Positions 1-12,119 of a stretch of DNA of 64,000 bases are shown here, piece after piece. The DNA is from Euphorbia lathyris. Taxonomy: Eukaryota > Streptophyta > Magnoliopsida > Malpighiales > Euphorbiaceae. The stretch covers positions 31,777,501 to 31,841,500 of the forward strand of contig NC_088918.1 of NCBI RefSeq assembly GCF_963576675.1, written 5' to 3'. The position numbers were made by a program, and so were the translations under genes. Below the pieces are notes generated by a model that did no database searches, had not been told where the DNA came from, and saw nothing but the letters and a program-made list of their open reading frames with translations. The number at the start of each line of letters is the position of its first letter. Within the stretch, counting starts at the first letter, position 1.

Positions 1-926
1 GTCAAAACAGTTAATCAAAAAATAATCGCCTAACAATTATTTGCCAAACATTGGTGGGGCAATATTTTTTTTTACATAGAAAGTATAGTATGAGATACTC
101 AACAAAATAAAATAGGTAACAAGAATTATTTGTTTCATGTGAAATCACTCACTCACACACATGACAAACATAATTGATTGTTACAAAATGGTTTAATTAT
201 GTCTAAAATACCCTTGCTATATACATTGTACTAATAAAATAAACTAATAAATGCAATAGTCCATGTTTAGATCTCTTGAGACTAAAATATCTTTAGAGAT
301 AGAATTAGATAATATATGTTTTTGTTTTCCACAAAAAGAAGAAGCTCTTTATCTAGTGGATTTAACAATTCTGTAAAATTGGACAAAAGAATGGTGTCAT
401 GACATCCAAGTGAACAGAACAGATCATCACTTACTATTTTAAGGAATATATAGTTAGGCAATTAAGAATTAAGACACACTAAACACTGAATCATAGATAC
501 TATAATCCACAACCTTATCTAAGTGGTCTTTTTCTTTACCATATAATTTTTGTCCTTTGGTGTCTGCGTTCACTGTATTTAATTTATATTCATGCTTTTA
601 GATTCCCCCACTCACTTTTCTTTTTTAGGCTAATTGCTTCTCAATAATCCAAATATTTAAAGATGTATATATATGGTATTTCTATTTTTATTTTGTCTAA
701 ATGCACTGCTTTAGGTTTAGGTTCACTTCTTTACCTTTCATTTTGTCCAAATAACCAGAATTTCTGCTATATACTAGGGATGTATATCTATGAATTAATG
801 GAATACATATATGTAAATGATATTATTTGATTCCACGAGTGTCTTTCACCGAAAGTATAGTAGAATTTTTTCCAACGATCACTTCAATAATTAAATTAAT
901 TCATTAATATTAACTGAAGACTTTTA
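1..926. other. AT-rich intergenic DNA
   Basis: No gene, RNA gene or transposon boundary is visible. The stretch is AT-rich and non-coding in all frames. It ends at the TTA target duplication (924-926) of the adjoining MITE. Confidence 0.6.
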
Positions 927-1589
927 GGGTAAGTTTGGTAAGACGTAATGGACTTCGTAATGGAATGCCCATTACATCAAAAGCTCATTACTATGTTTGG
1001 ATGCAATTTTTAATTTTATTGGAATTTAATGAGAAAATCATATGTTACATTTTGTTCAATAAAGCTTGTAATCACCATTACATAGAAAAATGTGTTGAAT
1101 TCTCATTACATCCAAAGCATGTAATCTTAATTGTTACTCTCAAAGCTTCTCTAACCTCTCATTTATCAAATCTCACACCTCAATCTAACCCCTTATCATT
1201 ATTAAAAACGCAAAAAGTAGAAAAACATGAAAATTTAAAAATGAGAAAAAAGTAATTTTTTTTTATATATATGCACTAATTAAATTGATTTCAGCTAATC
1301 TAATTTTGTATTTGATTTTGATTCAATTTTCTTTTTTGCATTTTTCGTGTTTTTCGTTTTTCGCTTCATCTCATTTTTCACGTTATCATGTTTTTCGTTA
1401 ATTTTAATTGTGCAAATAAAATTTTATGATTATATTTATTTAGGCAAACATAAATATTGTAATGGTAATTACATTTCTTTATTTTCTTTTTTATTTAACA
1501 ATCAAACATGGTAATGGAATCACCATTCCATTCCATTACATTACAAGTTTGATTACATTACATTGCATTACAGCATACCAAACGGACCC
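927..1589. mobile_element. PIF/Harbinger-like MITE (663 bp)
   Basis: Imperfect terminal inverted repeats: the left end begins GGGTAAGTTTGGTAAG and the reverse complement of the right end begins GGGTCCGTTTGGTATG; both run on into CATTAC/GTAATG-rich sequence. The element is flanked by TTA on both sides (924-926 and 1590-1592), the 3-bp duplication typical of PIF/Harbinger. It encodes no transposase. The interior around 1310-1400 holds a degenerate TTTTTCGTGTTTTTCG motif that also fills the larger element at 14107-15614, so the two are probably related. Confidence 0.8.
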
Positions 1590-1592
1590 TTA

Positions 1593-2432
1593 ATTATCTT
1601 CTGTAATTTATTATTACTAGTTTTATTTTTAAATCTCTGCAAATTTTAATTCTTTAATTTTCCTATATTAAAGACTGTCTATTTATTTTATTATTTTGGT
1701 ATGAAATTATTAGGGGATGAAGATGTGTGTTAAACCTAGTACTTTGAAACTTCCTCCTTATCCATATGATGAGAGGCTTATTATTATAATATTACATAGA
1801 AATCTGAGAATAAAAATCTCTAAGTTTAATTAAGAACTTAACAATATATGAACTTCTTCTTTAAAATATATATATATATATAATATCACAGTTTAAATTA
1901 ATTGTACTGTGTTAAAAGATAAATTTATAGTTATTAATGTCATATTGCTAACCTATAAAATATAAATAAAATCTTCCAATGGTAATTAATAAGAAAAAGA
2001 AAAGAGAAAGAGGAAGAGATGGATAGACACCAAAATTTCTACAATGCTACAAGACAACAAGTTGGTGACAGGTTAGTGTTACTGCTTACATGTATCTTTT
2101 TGAGTGGTTTAGACAATTGATCAAGTACCACACTAGAATTAGTTTGTATTGATTACAGTACAACTTTTTGATATACTACATAACTTTGAATGTTAAAAAA
2201 ATTAAGGGTGAATGATTTCTAAAGTTTATACTAGGATTAATTTAGTTTATCATCCTGTTTGGTAAAGAGTTTTTTAACGTAAAATTAAAGGTTTGAGCCA
2301 TTTTAGAGGTTTTGACTAGTCAAACATCTAATTATGATGTTTGATGAAGAAAGATTTGAAATAGCTTATTGGGTCCAAAAAGCTAATTTTGAAAAACTTT
2401 TCAATTAGCTTATTGTTTTATCTCTTTTATGG
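1593..2432. other. AT-rich intergenic DNA
   Basis: No coding frame or RNA gene is seen. From about 2253 the sequence (TGTTTGGTAAAGAG) looks like the end of a small DNA transposon that was later split by the LINE at 2447-3985. Confidence 0.5.
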
Positions 2433-2446
2433 ACATTTTTACTTCT

Positions 2447-3985
2447 TTTTTTTTTTTTGGTAAGAAAGGAAAGGAAAAAAACAAAACCAACAAAAAACCT
2501 ACACCGGGATCAGTCTAGGAAGGCTGACTCCAATCCTATCCTCTAGGAGAGAAGGCAAAAGAAAAGAAGGAGGAACAGATAGGGTAGAAACACCTAACAT
2601 TCTCCCATGCACAGCAGCTGCTAAGCGATCCGCCACGCGGTTTTGCTCCCTAAAAATATGGGAGAAATTAAGATACTCAAAGGCAGGACGAAGCCTCAAA
2701 ATAGCTTTGATGAGATTATGGCTCTTCAGACAAACAGCCTGGCTATCTGAAATCCTGTTAATAGCCTCCAGATTATCAGATTCCACCGAGAGCTTTTTAA
2801 CACCCATGCGAATGGCGAGTTTAAAACCTGACAAGATACCCCAGAGCTCCGCAGAAAAGGAGGAGCCCGTCCCCAAGTTATGGGTAAACCCCGCCATCCA
2901 ATTGCCACCAGCATCCCGAAGAACTCCTCCAGCAGCAATTCTGCCATTGCTAAGGCAGGAGCCATCAGTATTCAACTTAGCAAACCCTTCTCTAGGCTTA
3001 CTCCAGCCAACTAGCAGGATCTCTTTATCCGGGGAGGGGCGAACAAGGGAATCTCTTTCAAAGCTTTTAGTAATAACAAAGAGCTTCTTCGAGAAGAAAA
3101 ACAGTAAATCAGGAATAAGGACAACCTTACCCGCAAATAATTCTTCATTCCTCCACTTCCAGATTTGGTGACAAGTAATAGCAAAGAGGATGGCACCGTG
3201 CTCCATGTTGGCCAGCAAGTTCCCCTTGGCTCCTTGAGAGAACCAGTCCCCTTCAGAAAAGGCCATGAAGGAAGGGAGGATGTGATGAGGGAGGATCCCT
3301 TCCCAGATCTTCTTACTATTTGGGCAATCCCTCAAGGCATGGCACAAGGTTTCCACATTGCCTCTGCATCTACTACAGGCACTAGACTCAGTCAAGTGTC
3401 TTCTGTGCCTATCCGCATTCGTAAGGAGCCTGTCTTTGATACCCAGCCAAAGGAAGCTCCTGATACGGTAAGGGATCTTGAGGGACTATATGGACTTCCA
3501 AATCTCCAAGGGAGGATCAGCCCTATTAGGGGTAAAAGCTTCATAGGCCGATTTACAAGAATAAGTACCATTATTCGTCAAGGCCCAACAATGTCTATCC
3601 TTATCCTCCTCTTGATTGCTAATCTTCACTCCTCTAATGTTAAGAAGGGTCTCCAGACTAAAGAAAGAGTCGAACTTTGACCAGATCCAGTCTCCCTCCG
3701 AGTCCACCACATCAGCAATTTTCCAGGAAAGGAGATCAGCCGACGGAGGGGCATTACACACATCAATCAGCGGTTTATCACCAATCCAGGTGTCATACCA
3801 GAAGCTAATAGATCTACCATTACCCACCTCCAGGCCAATCCCCGTACAGAATTCAGCAAACACGACACTGAGCCCTTTCCAGAGGAAGGAACGGCTAACA
3901 ACCCTCTCCTTCGGGCCACCAAAGATTCTATCTTTCCGATACTTCCCGCACAAGAGACGGACCCAAAGAGAGGAGGGGCATTGCC
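2447..3985 (-). mobile_element. 5'-truncated L1-type LINE
   Basis: Flanked by a perfect 14-bp target duplication ACATTTTTACTTCT (2433-2446 and 3986-3999). A poly-T run follows the left copy, which is the poly-A tail of a minus-strand insertion. Only the 3' part of ORF2 and a short 3' UTR are present. This is standard target-primed reverse transcription with 5' truncation. Confidence 0.93.
2499..3985 (-). pseudogene. LINE ORF2 C-terminal part (zf-RVT and RNase H)
   Basis: The frame stays open from the truncated 5' end to the stop at 2499, broken only by one TAG at 3486-3488. Read from the 5' end it has the region after the reverse transcriptase (GNGRSISFWYDTWIGDKP), a zinc-binding reverse-transcriptase-associated segment (CSRCRGNVETLCHALRDCP), then a plant LINE RNase H domain with LNTDGS, SAELWGI, VESDNLEA and REQNRVADRLA, which carry the expected acidic residues. 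The TAG lies where a Trp codon is expected. The endonuclease and reverse transcriptase are missing, so the copy is dead. Confidence 0.9.
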
Positions 3986-4191
3986 ACATTTTTACTTCTA
4001 ATTAATACTTTTTAATTCCAAATAAATGTTTTATCATGTCATTATTTGTCATTTTACACATACAGCTATTAGCAATCAACTAAGTTTTACTATCAAACAA
4101 GTTCACACAATCTGCTAGTCAAGTCAGCTAGTCAAATCTGCTAATAGAAAAAGATAATTAGCTAACAGTTAACTGTTAAAACATGGCCTAT

Positions 4192-5461
4192 ATCGAATTT
4201 TAGATATTAATTTAATCTTCAAATTTATAAATTTTAATAAATTAGTATAATTTTAACAAATTTAGACATAAAGAATTAAATTGTATTTGACTCCATTTGT
4301 CACAATATACAAGCTTAAAGGGTTGTGTGATATCTAAATTTGGATTTTGATTAAATTGATTTTTACTTCTAACTTTGGGTGTTGTTTCGACTATTAAACT
4401 TTTGTTTCTTTTGTTTTGACCACCTATCAGGTTATTCATAGTTAAAATTCCTCACCTCTTTATGTAGGGGTTGGTCTTGATATTTATGGGTGTGTTACTA
4501 AGAGATAAGAAGTTTTTAATAATAAAAAAATATATTTAAAAATTTAAAATAGAAATTTAAAGTTAAAATATCATATTATTTAGTCATTTTTAAAGATTTA
4601 AATGAGTTTTATAATATATTTATAATAAAAAGATTAGTATATATATACATTAAAAAAATTAGCCCTCTTTTGATCTTGAGTCCTGATCGGTCGCATTTCT
4701 AACCTATACCTAGACCATCCCTATCTCCATGTGGATGTATTTAGCGGAATTCGAACTTAAGATCTCTCGATATAAACTTAGCATGTGTTAATTAATAGGC
4801 TAGAGTAGCTTGTAAACCATTCAAGCTCAGAATCGACTTGAGTCATTATAATGAGCCGAGTCTGAGATTGTTGAACTTGGATTCGAAAGCTCTTGATTAG
4901 GCTCAATTATGTTTTAATTACTAGATTTATTTTATAATTATTAATTCAAAATAAAATAATTAAGGATCATAGATAAAAAAAAAATAATCATGGACTCTAA
5001 CTGTCAACTAGTAATAATTCACAAGGTCCATAAAAATATTTAAAGTGTCCTTTAAACATTTGACTAGTTTGAAAATTATGAATTAAAGTTAAAAACCGAT
5101 CAATTTGTTTCTCCTCAAATTTCCCCACTCCCTATTATGTTATAAACACTAGTAGCACTAACAACTATCGTTCATATATAATCACGTCGGTAACAAAACC
5201 ATATGAAATCAATGAGTTTATCTTATCCAACAAATAGTAGCAACTATTATTCTTGAAACTCGATCATAACATACGATTTTTCCTTTTTTCTTAAATTATA
5301 TAAATTCATATGTTCATATATAATGAATTTGATTAAATTCAGTAAAATCCCGACTCAGAACATTAACAAGTCAATATGATAGTTAACACGATAAGTATTC
5401 CCTAATTATTTTTTTTTTTTTGAAGTAGGTATGCCAATAAGGACAAAAGAGGGGTGGATGG
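4192..5461. other. intergenic DNA upstream of the NAC gene
   Basis: AT-rich and without a credible coding frame. The last few hundred bases are presumably the distal NAC promoter. A poly-T run at 5409-5420 and an A-rich run near 5611-5624 are the only simple repeats noticed. Confidence 0.5.
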
Positions 5462-5467
5462 CACGTG
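5462..5467. promoter_or_regulatory. G-box / ABRE-like element
   Basis: A CACGTG core within GGCACGTGTCG lies 343 bp upstream of the NAC start codon. In plants this palindrome is bound by bZIP and bHLH proteins, and the ACGTGTC extension matches the ABA-responsive element consensus. Occupancy is not shown by sequence, and a single 6-mer can occur by chance. Confidence 0.4.
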
Positions 5468-5809
5468 TCGTGTGTTGAAACTAACGGAAAAAAATGATGT
5501 GAGAGATTAAGGTGATGAGATGAGATTGAGCCGCCATGTTTTGTTATACGTTGGTTATTATGAAAGACAAACTGAAAAGAAAGAAAGAAAGAAAACCCCA
5601 ATCATACATTTAAAAAAAAAAAAAGTAATTAAATTAAATTAATCTAAACACCCCCACCTGTCCCTCTTTCTCTTATTTGGCCTAATCCCCATTTCCACGT
5701 CCCGACAAATTCCTTCAACCATAAATTCCCTTCCCTTCCTCTCTTTTCAAAAATTTCATCCCCTCTCTCTCTCTCTTAATCAAATAGAAAAAAGATCAAA
5801 ACTTTAGAC

Positions 5810-8280
5810 ATGGGTATGAAGAACCCAGAATCAAACTTACCCCCAGGTTTCAGATTCCACCCCACAGATGAGGAACTCATCCTCCATTACCTTAAAAAGA
5901 AGCTAACTTCAACACCCTTTCCACTTTCAATCATTGCCGATGTCGATATCTACAAGTTTGATCCTTGGGACTTACCAGGTTCTTGTCTTTCTAATTTAAT
6001 TATGGTTTGGTTTAAGGTTGTTTAAATTTATGTTTGATTAATTTAATGAACATACATACATACAGCTAAAGCAGCGTTTGGGGAGAAAGAATGGTACTTC
6101 TTCAGTCCAAGAGATAGAAAGTACCCAAATGGAGCGAGGCCAAACAGGGCAGCAGCATCTGGATACTGGAAAGCAACTGGGACGGACAAGATGATAACAG
6201 GACAAGGACATCATGGGAACCAGAACCTGGGAGTTAAGAAAGCACTAGTGTTTTACAGAGGAAAGCCTCCGAAAGGAATAAAGACGAATTGGATAATGCA
6301 TGAGTATCGATTGGCTGATGCCCCCACCACGTATAACCATAAGCCTAACAAGCTGCCTAAAGATTCATCTATGAGGGTCAGCTTTTTTAACTTATCTCTA
6401 ACTGAACTTTCTTTTTATTTTATTACATGGACTAGAATTAGATAGATAGATATAGATAACGTGTTTTATTTAATTATGGTTGTCCTATTTTGTTATCTTG
6501 TGCATTTTTGTTGAAACATTAACACTTTAATTCCAAGTACTTGTTCTCACTATGCTTTCTATTTCTCCTTTAATACATGTATCTAACTTCTTTTTTCTTT
6601 TTAATTCCGGTGCATGTGAACACTGTATGTTTGATTAATCGATCCGAAATTATTCAGACACTTTTAAGTGATCCCACCACTTGATTATTTTTTTTTTTAA
6701 ACGGGAAATCTGAACATCCAAATTAATTAATTGTCTTATATATAATTACTCCATTCGTTCCTCTTTTTCTCACGTTTTAATTACTAATTACTTAATTGTC
6801 TTATATAATTACTCATTTCATTCCTTTTTCCTCCTACTTAATTACTAATTACTTAATTCTTATATAATTATTCCATTCATCCTTTTTTTTCTTTATCCCT
6901 TTTGTTATTTTCACTAGAATTTAGGAACATTAATTAGTCTTGCAATTACAATGAAATTAAGTAATTAAGACTAAATTGCCCTTGTTTTGAGATTTCAACA
7001 TTCTCATAACATTAAAAAATTAATAATTATAGAATAAAATAAAATATAGAGGTAAAATTGAAAAAAAAACAATCAATCTCATTGAAAATATAACAATGAC
7101 AAATATAAAAACAAATTTGAAATTTTATCAAAAGGGAATAAAAGATTTTGAATGCCATTTTTTTTGTTTCATTCCTTATTTCTTGTGCATTCTCTTAAAA
7201 CGTCATTTATTTTGGAACAGATAGGGTAGACATTCATAGTTGTTTCTCGTTCCTAATTACCCGTTTGGTTTACCTACTGTTTGTTATTTGCTGTTACAGT
7301 TTGTCGTTTATTGTTGGAAAATAATGTTTTCCAAAAAAACAGGGATTCATTTTTTTATATAAAAAAAAAACTATTTTTCAGCTATAAATGGAAAACGGGT
7401 GGTGTCTAACCAAACACCTAGAACTCTCCTTTTTAGAGTGAAAAGACAAACAAGATGTAAGAATGGAGTAACCAAACACCCCTAAATACTTTTTTTTCTT
7501 ATTCATTAAATTGGTTTGAAATAAATCTCCACTCAACCCATCTATGATAGCTTGATATTTTCTCTCTTTCAAATGTCTAAAAAGTGGGGCTAAATTAAGC
7601 TTTATTAGATGTTTATAAATTACAAGCTAATATGACTAATTTTTGTGCAGCTAGATGATTGGGTACTTTGCCGGATCTACAAGAAAAATCATGCATCTCA
7701 GCCATCAGTCACACCTTCAACAGCCAGTGATGATCATGAACAGCAAGAACTAGAAGAAGATGAACATCAATCTATCTTACCAAACTTGCAAAATCCCAAG
7801 ATTTTGCCCCAAAAATCATCTTCTTTCTCAAACCTACTTGATGCTATGGATTACTCATTTCTAAGTAGTATTTTATCAGATAATTACCAATTTAATCATG
7901 ACTCAAACCCATCATTACTTCCCAATAATACTACTAATCCCACCTTTGACCAATCTTTTTCCAACCCTAATTCCAATTTCAATAAGCTTCCCCAATTGAA
8001 TAATGCTACACCATTAATGCCTGATCATAACAAGCTCAAACGACCACTTTTCACCATTGAGGAAGAAGCGCGTCATCTATGTTGCATGGAAACAGACACG
8101 AAACGCAGAAATGTTACTGAAGAAGAGTTTTCGTGTAACCTAACTCGTCACCCGTCGAAGACGTTCGTGAATTGTTGCAGTTTCACTAACAGTAGTAACC
8201 AATCTGATCATGTGGCTAATCAGTATAGTTTCCTCAACCAGCAACTTCTGTTGAGCCCTCATCTTCAGTTCCAGGGTTGA
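5810..8280 (+). CDS. NAC domain transcription factor (3 exons, 369 aa)
   Basis: Exons 5810-5978, 6066-6376 and 7651-8280. Both introns are GT-AG, with junctions in phase 1 and phase 0, the usual arrangement in this family. The first ATG opens directly into subdomain A ([20 protein letters not shown]). B follows ([16 protein letters not shown]), then C ([19 protein letters not shown] with [11 protein letters not shown]), D ([20 protein letters not shown]) and E (WIMHEYRL, then [12 protein letters not shown] at the start of exon 3). Residues 1 to about 172 therefore form a complete DNA-binding and dimerisation domain. The rest, about 200 aa rich in Asn, Ser, Gln and acidic residues, is a typical variable activation region. 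The domain resembles the NAM/NARS and NAP side of the family, but I cannot name an orthologue. The protein should act in the nucleus. A (CT)n tract at 5764-5776 lies in the probable 5' UTR. Confidence 0.95.
6728..6895. repeat. short tandem repeat in NAC intron 2
   Basis: About three imperfect units of roughly 60 bp. Each has a TATATAATTA block, a TTCATTCCT-type pyrimidine stretch, and TTAATTACTAATTACTTAA. They lie inside the 1,274-bp second intron. Further down (about 7258-7490) there are CCCGTTTGGTTTAC and GTAACCAAACACCCC motifs in inverted orientation that look like another MITE, but I could not assign target duplications. Confidence 0.45.
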
Positions 8281-8571
8281 ATTGAAAGTAAGAAAAGATA
8301 GGGAGGGACTTAATTGTGTAAAAAAATATATTTATGTGTGCAAAATGACAAAAAAAAAATTGAAGTGGTTATATGGTATCAAAAAAGAAGATACCATTGG
8401 ATAGTCAAAAAGGTGTTGGAAAATGACTTAGGATTTGGAATTATATATATAATTACATGATTTTTGTAGAGAAAAATTGTGAATTGAATTGGGAAAATCA
8501 GATTTTACAGTTGGGAAATGAATATATATGGTATAATATATGCTTTATTACTTTAATTGTTTTTGTGGAAT

Positions 8572-8577
8572 AATAAA
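8572..8577 (+). terminator. candidate polyadenylation signal of the NAC gene
   Basis: AATAAA followed by an A-run, 292 nt after the NAC stop codon, in AT-rich DNA that contains other near matches. The actual cleavage site cannot be read from sequence. Confidence 0.3.
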
Positions 8578-8599
8578 AAAAAAAGTTGTACTATATTTC

Positions 8600-9245
8600 T
8601 ATCTATATGCAATTGATGTATATCTATATCTATAAGATCACATCAACATTAATTCTTTGTATTAAATTATTGAATAAGATGATGAAATCAATTTTGGATG
8701 TAGAAGATGACATAGCAACTTTCACACTTGAGCTAAAATGGATTACAGATATATAATAAACTGAATTCATACGTACAACCAATAATTGATTTTCATAATA
8801 TCCAACTTTTCATTATTTTTTGGTAGAAAATATGTTAGGGTGCACGTATTGAGATTCAACTTTCCTGAGGCCAATTAAGTTCATCTTGTTCACAGATTTT
8901 AATAGGGAACATAATCTTAATTCCATTTTATCAAAAAAAAAAAAAACAAAAACAAAACAAATAAACAAAAAAGAGATAGACAACAAGAAAAATAAAACTC
9001 CACATCTATCAATGCATTTTAATAAATAATACAAACAGTTATCAAATAACTTAAAATCTAACTGTTACAGCATAATATATCATAAGGTTATTAAGGTCCA
9101 TGTGAATACTACTGGTCAATATAAAAGATCTATTTTTCAGCATCATATTTTCTTTGGAAAACTAATTTTTCGGACAAATCGTGGGAATCCTGATGAGTTA
9201 TAGTGGAATCCTGGTCTCTTATGTCTTCACGAGTTCAGAGACTAT
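8600..9245. other. AT-rich intergenic DNA
   Basis: No coding frame with family features and no transposon ends seen. Confidence 0.5.
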
Positions 9246-9491
9246 TTATGAAGCCAAAATGAAGTAGTATTGAAGGAGAGAATTAGACATTTTTGGATTG
9301 GAATCATGTTTCCACAAATTATTGAGAACGTGCCATAAAAATTCCAGCCAAAGAGTAGTAGTGGAAGACCCTGCTTCCAATAGATTTCTGCCACCAGTAA
9401 CTATAAAAATGCTTGATTCTTTCGCTCGAAAACTTACAATGCAACAACATATCAAAACCAAAAAAAAAAATCTAACCTTATTATTCTCCAT
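9246..9491 (-). CDS. possible small secreted protein (81 aa)
   Basis: A short open frame on the minus strand. Its first about 25 residues look like a signal peptide: a charged start (MENNKVR) followed by a hydrophobic Phe/Leu/Val/Cys core (FFFLVLICCCIVSF). The mature part has GGRNLLEAGSSTTTLW and no motif that I can tie to a known peptide hormone family. It sits alone in an intergenic stretch. No promoter or intron is evident, and a chance frame in AT-rich DNA remains quite possible. Confidence 0.25.
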   Translation of the reverse strand: MENNKVRFFFLVLICCCIVSFRAKESSIFIVTGGRNLLEAGSSTTTLWLEFLWHVLNNLWKHDSNPKMSNSLLQYYFILAS

Positions 9492-9504
9492 TTTCTCTAT
9501 TTAA

Positions 9505-12119
9505 TTCTCAAAATTACCGTATTCCTTTATTCTCCAAGTTTTCAGATAATCACAACAAACTTCATTACATCTCAATTCAAAGATTCCAACTTGCTAAATT
9601 CAAGTTTCAATTCAAGATTTCAACAATTTTCACAAGCAATCGTTAAGCTTCTTAAGCTTGTGATAATTTCCAAAGTGTTAATTCGTTCATGCTTCAAGTT
9701 TGATTTATTTTTAATCACAATTTCCTTACAGCATTGTCACATCTCAATTACATTTTGCTCTTTCCATTCATGCAATCAAATTTCCAAACATAAATAAAAA
9801 TTAAAAAAAATTCAATTTCTTAAGTTGATTTATTTTAGTCGTCAATGTTTGAGCTAGTAAAGCTTTGTGTACTAAACTAGGAACCCAAGAAAGATAATTT
9901 TAGTCCTTAAATCTTTCGTCCAATCATTTGTTTTAGAAGTAAAAAATCATGAAACACACAAAATTAATTTGGGAATCAACTTCCCTGGAACGCTCGCAAA
10001 ACCCCAATAAATCAATGTTGAAATTAGCATTTTTCTGAAAATATCGCTATCAATTTTGGCACGCTCAAAGATCTATGAAAATAATGAAACCATGAAAGAA
10101 TACCGAAAAAGAGCATGTTGCTTCCGAACTTAGGAGAAAATCAAAATCAAGGATTAGTCTGAATGCTTTGTTGCTAAAGCAGTAAGCAACATCAAAAAAA
10201 GGGTTTGTAGAAACCTATTTTTGTTCAGAAATTGTTACCTTTTTCGTTTTAGTATCCGAACGAGTCTTAAATTTTTCATTTTAAACTTAGAATATGACTT
10301 ATTAAGTGAAACCGTGTCTTTTTTTCTTAAATTAATTTACAAATTCTGATGAAACGTTAAAGACATATATTCGGAACGTTAATAATTAGGATTGAAAGGG
10401 CATGAATTCGGCTTAATGAGAATTTTTACTTGAAAAACGTGTTTATTTTAATAAATATAGTTGAGTTCGTTTAGATCTGAATTAGCACTTATTAGTGGAT
10501 TTAATTACTGTTTATTAATTAATTTGAAATTATTTTCGATTACTTAATAAATCTCATCTTATTAGTTTTCGTTTTAAATTACGGTATGTTTATAGTTCAG
10601 TTCGTGAATTGTAAATGTTAAGTATTAAAATTAAAACGTTAATTTTAACTGAGATATTTTTTAAGTAATTTATAATCGAAATATAACGAGTTTCTAAGAA
10701 ACGACGATTGCCAGTAAGAATAGGTACAAATAATTAAAATACGCAAATAGACAAATAATAAATAAAAATTGAAATTTTTATTAATTTATCAAAATATTAC
10801 ATTTTTACAAATATTTCTATTTATTTCTATCTTTATTTTATTGTCAGGAAATTTTGACGAACCATAAGGTCCGCTCGTGAATGTCGGAGATACCCAAAGA
10901 TTCTCGTTTTAAAACCGAAGGCAACTTTTGTATTCCTGAAAAGTAGGGTCGAGGTCCACATAGTGACCGAATTATATTTTAAGCTACTGAGTTATTCTGT
11001 TCCAGTTTCAAGTCTAACAAATTCTAACGTTCGGGTTATTGTCCGTATAAGTTCAACGTCGTCTGTTCGGGTCCAAAAATTGCTCAGAATCTAGTCTGGG
11101 TTTAATTTTAGGCCCATGAAGCAAGAACATGCCCAGTGGGAGCCCAACAAAGAAAATTCTGGAAACCCAAGTCTTGGGCAACAAGAAGCCCAACCCCAAA
11201 TCTTCCCCAACAAAGTGACTTTATTGGGTGAAAACCTACTTCAGTGAGAATTCATTGCACAAAGTCCATACTTTAACTTATCTTCTTCTCGGCATTTCTC
11301 TGTTTTTTTCTCATCTTCATGATTCGTACCTTTAGAACGATAGATAGATGAGTCCATCAAGTTTTTAGTTTTTTTAATTGATTTATTTACATATTAAGCA
11401 AATAAATATAAAAAAATTTAGAAAATACACTATATTTTTTTTATACAAATAAACGGTCCTACTTCACATTCTTATCCAGAGAATAGGGTGCACACAAAAA
11501 TCTAAAAAATAAAAAAAAAACGAAAACCAAATCGAAATTGAACCGAAAATAAAGTTAATCGAAACTAATGGATTACTGTACGGTTTTTAATTTTAAAAAT
11601 AATAGTTAATGGTTACGGCTATGGTATTCCAAAAACCGCGATTAACCGAAACCGACTGAATGTCAATTGTGTTAAAAAAAATATAAAAATACATTTATTT
11701 ATATAGGTAAACAATTATTTAGTTCTTATAGTTTTACAAAATCCACTAATCAGTCCATCATTTAATTATAAGGTCTCATTCTATCAAATATTAACATTGA
11801 ATGAGATAAAAAAAAAATATACAAATAACCTTCAGTTTATTTTTTACTTTGTCTTTAATTTCAGTTGATAGGCTTTTTTTTCTAGATATAGAAACAAGGA
11901 GAAGATTTCCTGCTTCAAACAAAATTTACTTGCTTTCCAAAAATTTGTAGATCAAAGTTTTATTAGGGGCAATTTTGTCTTTTAGAATTTTATCTTTATC
12001 TGTTTAATTATTCTTTAACATATTTGTAGACAGAAATTTAATATAACTAGTTTTTGACCCGTGCGATGCACGAATTCATCTTAATATATATATATTAATA
12101 AAAATATAATTTAATAATT
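9505..12119. other. intergenic DNA, no gene recognised
   Basis: No long reading frame. About 10850-11180 is less AT-rich (GGTCCGCTCGTGAATGTCGG, CCGTATAAGTTCAACGTCG) and may be a decayed transposon fragment that I cannot classify. About 11510-11660 has CGAAACCGA/CGGTT-type low-complexity sequence. At about 12047 the hairpin-forming GACCCGTGCGATGCACG lies just upstream of the minisatellite. Confidence 0.4.

Larger units (their letters stand above)
2253..4191. mobile_element. possible hAT-like MITE split by a LINE
   Basis: The left part starts near CCTGTTTGGTAAAGAG and the right part ends near TTAAAACATGGCCTA, whose reverse complement (TAGGCCATGTTTTAA) is weakly similar. Both halves carry TTTGACTAG-type motifs in inverted order. 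The LINE at 2447-3985 lies inside. Target duplications could not be defined, so both identity and ends are tentative. Confidence 0.3.

Noticed and set aside
3165..4005. Plus-strand frames of 129-171 codons
   Set aside because: Shadows of the minus-strand LINE ORF2 fragment, which has recognisable RNase H and zf-RVT motifs.
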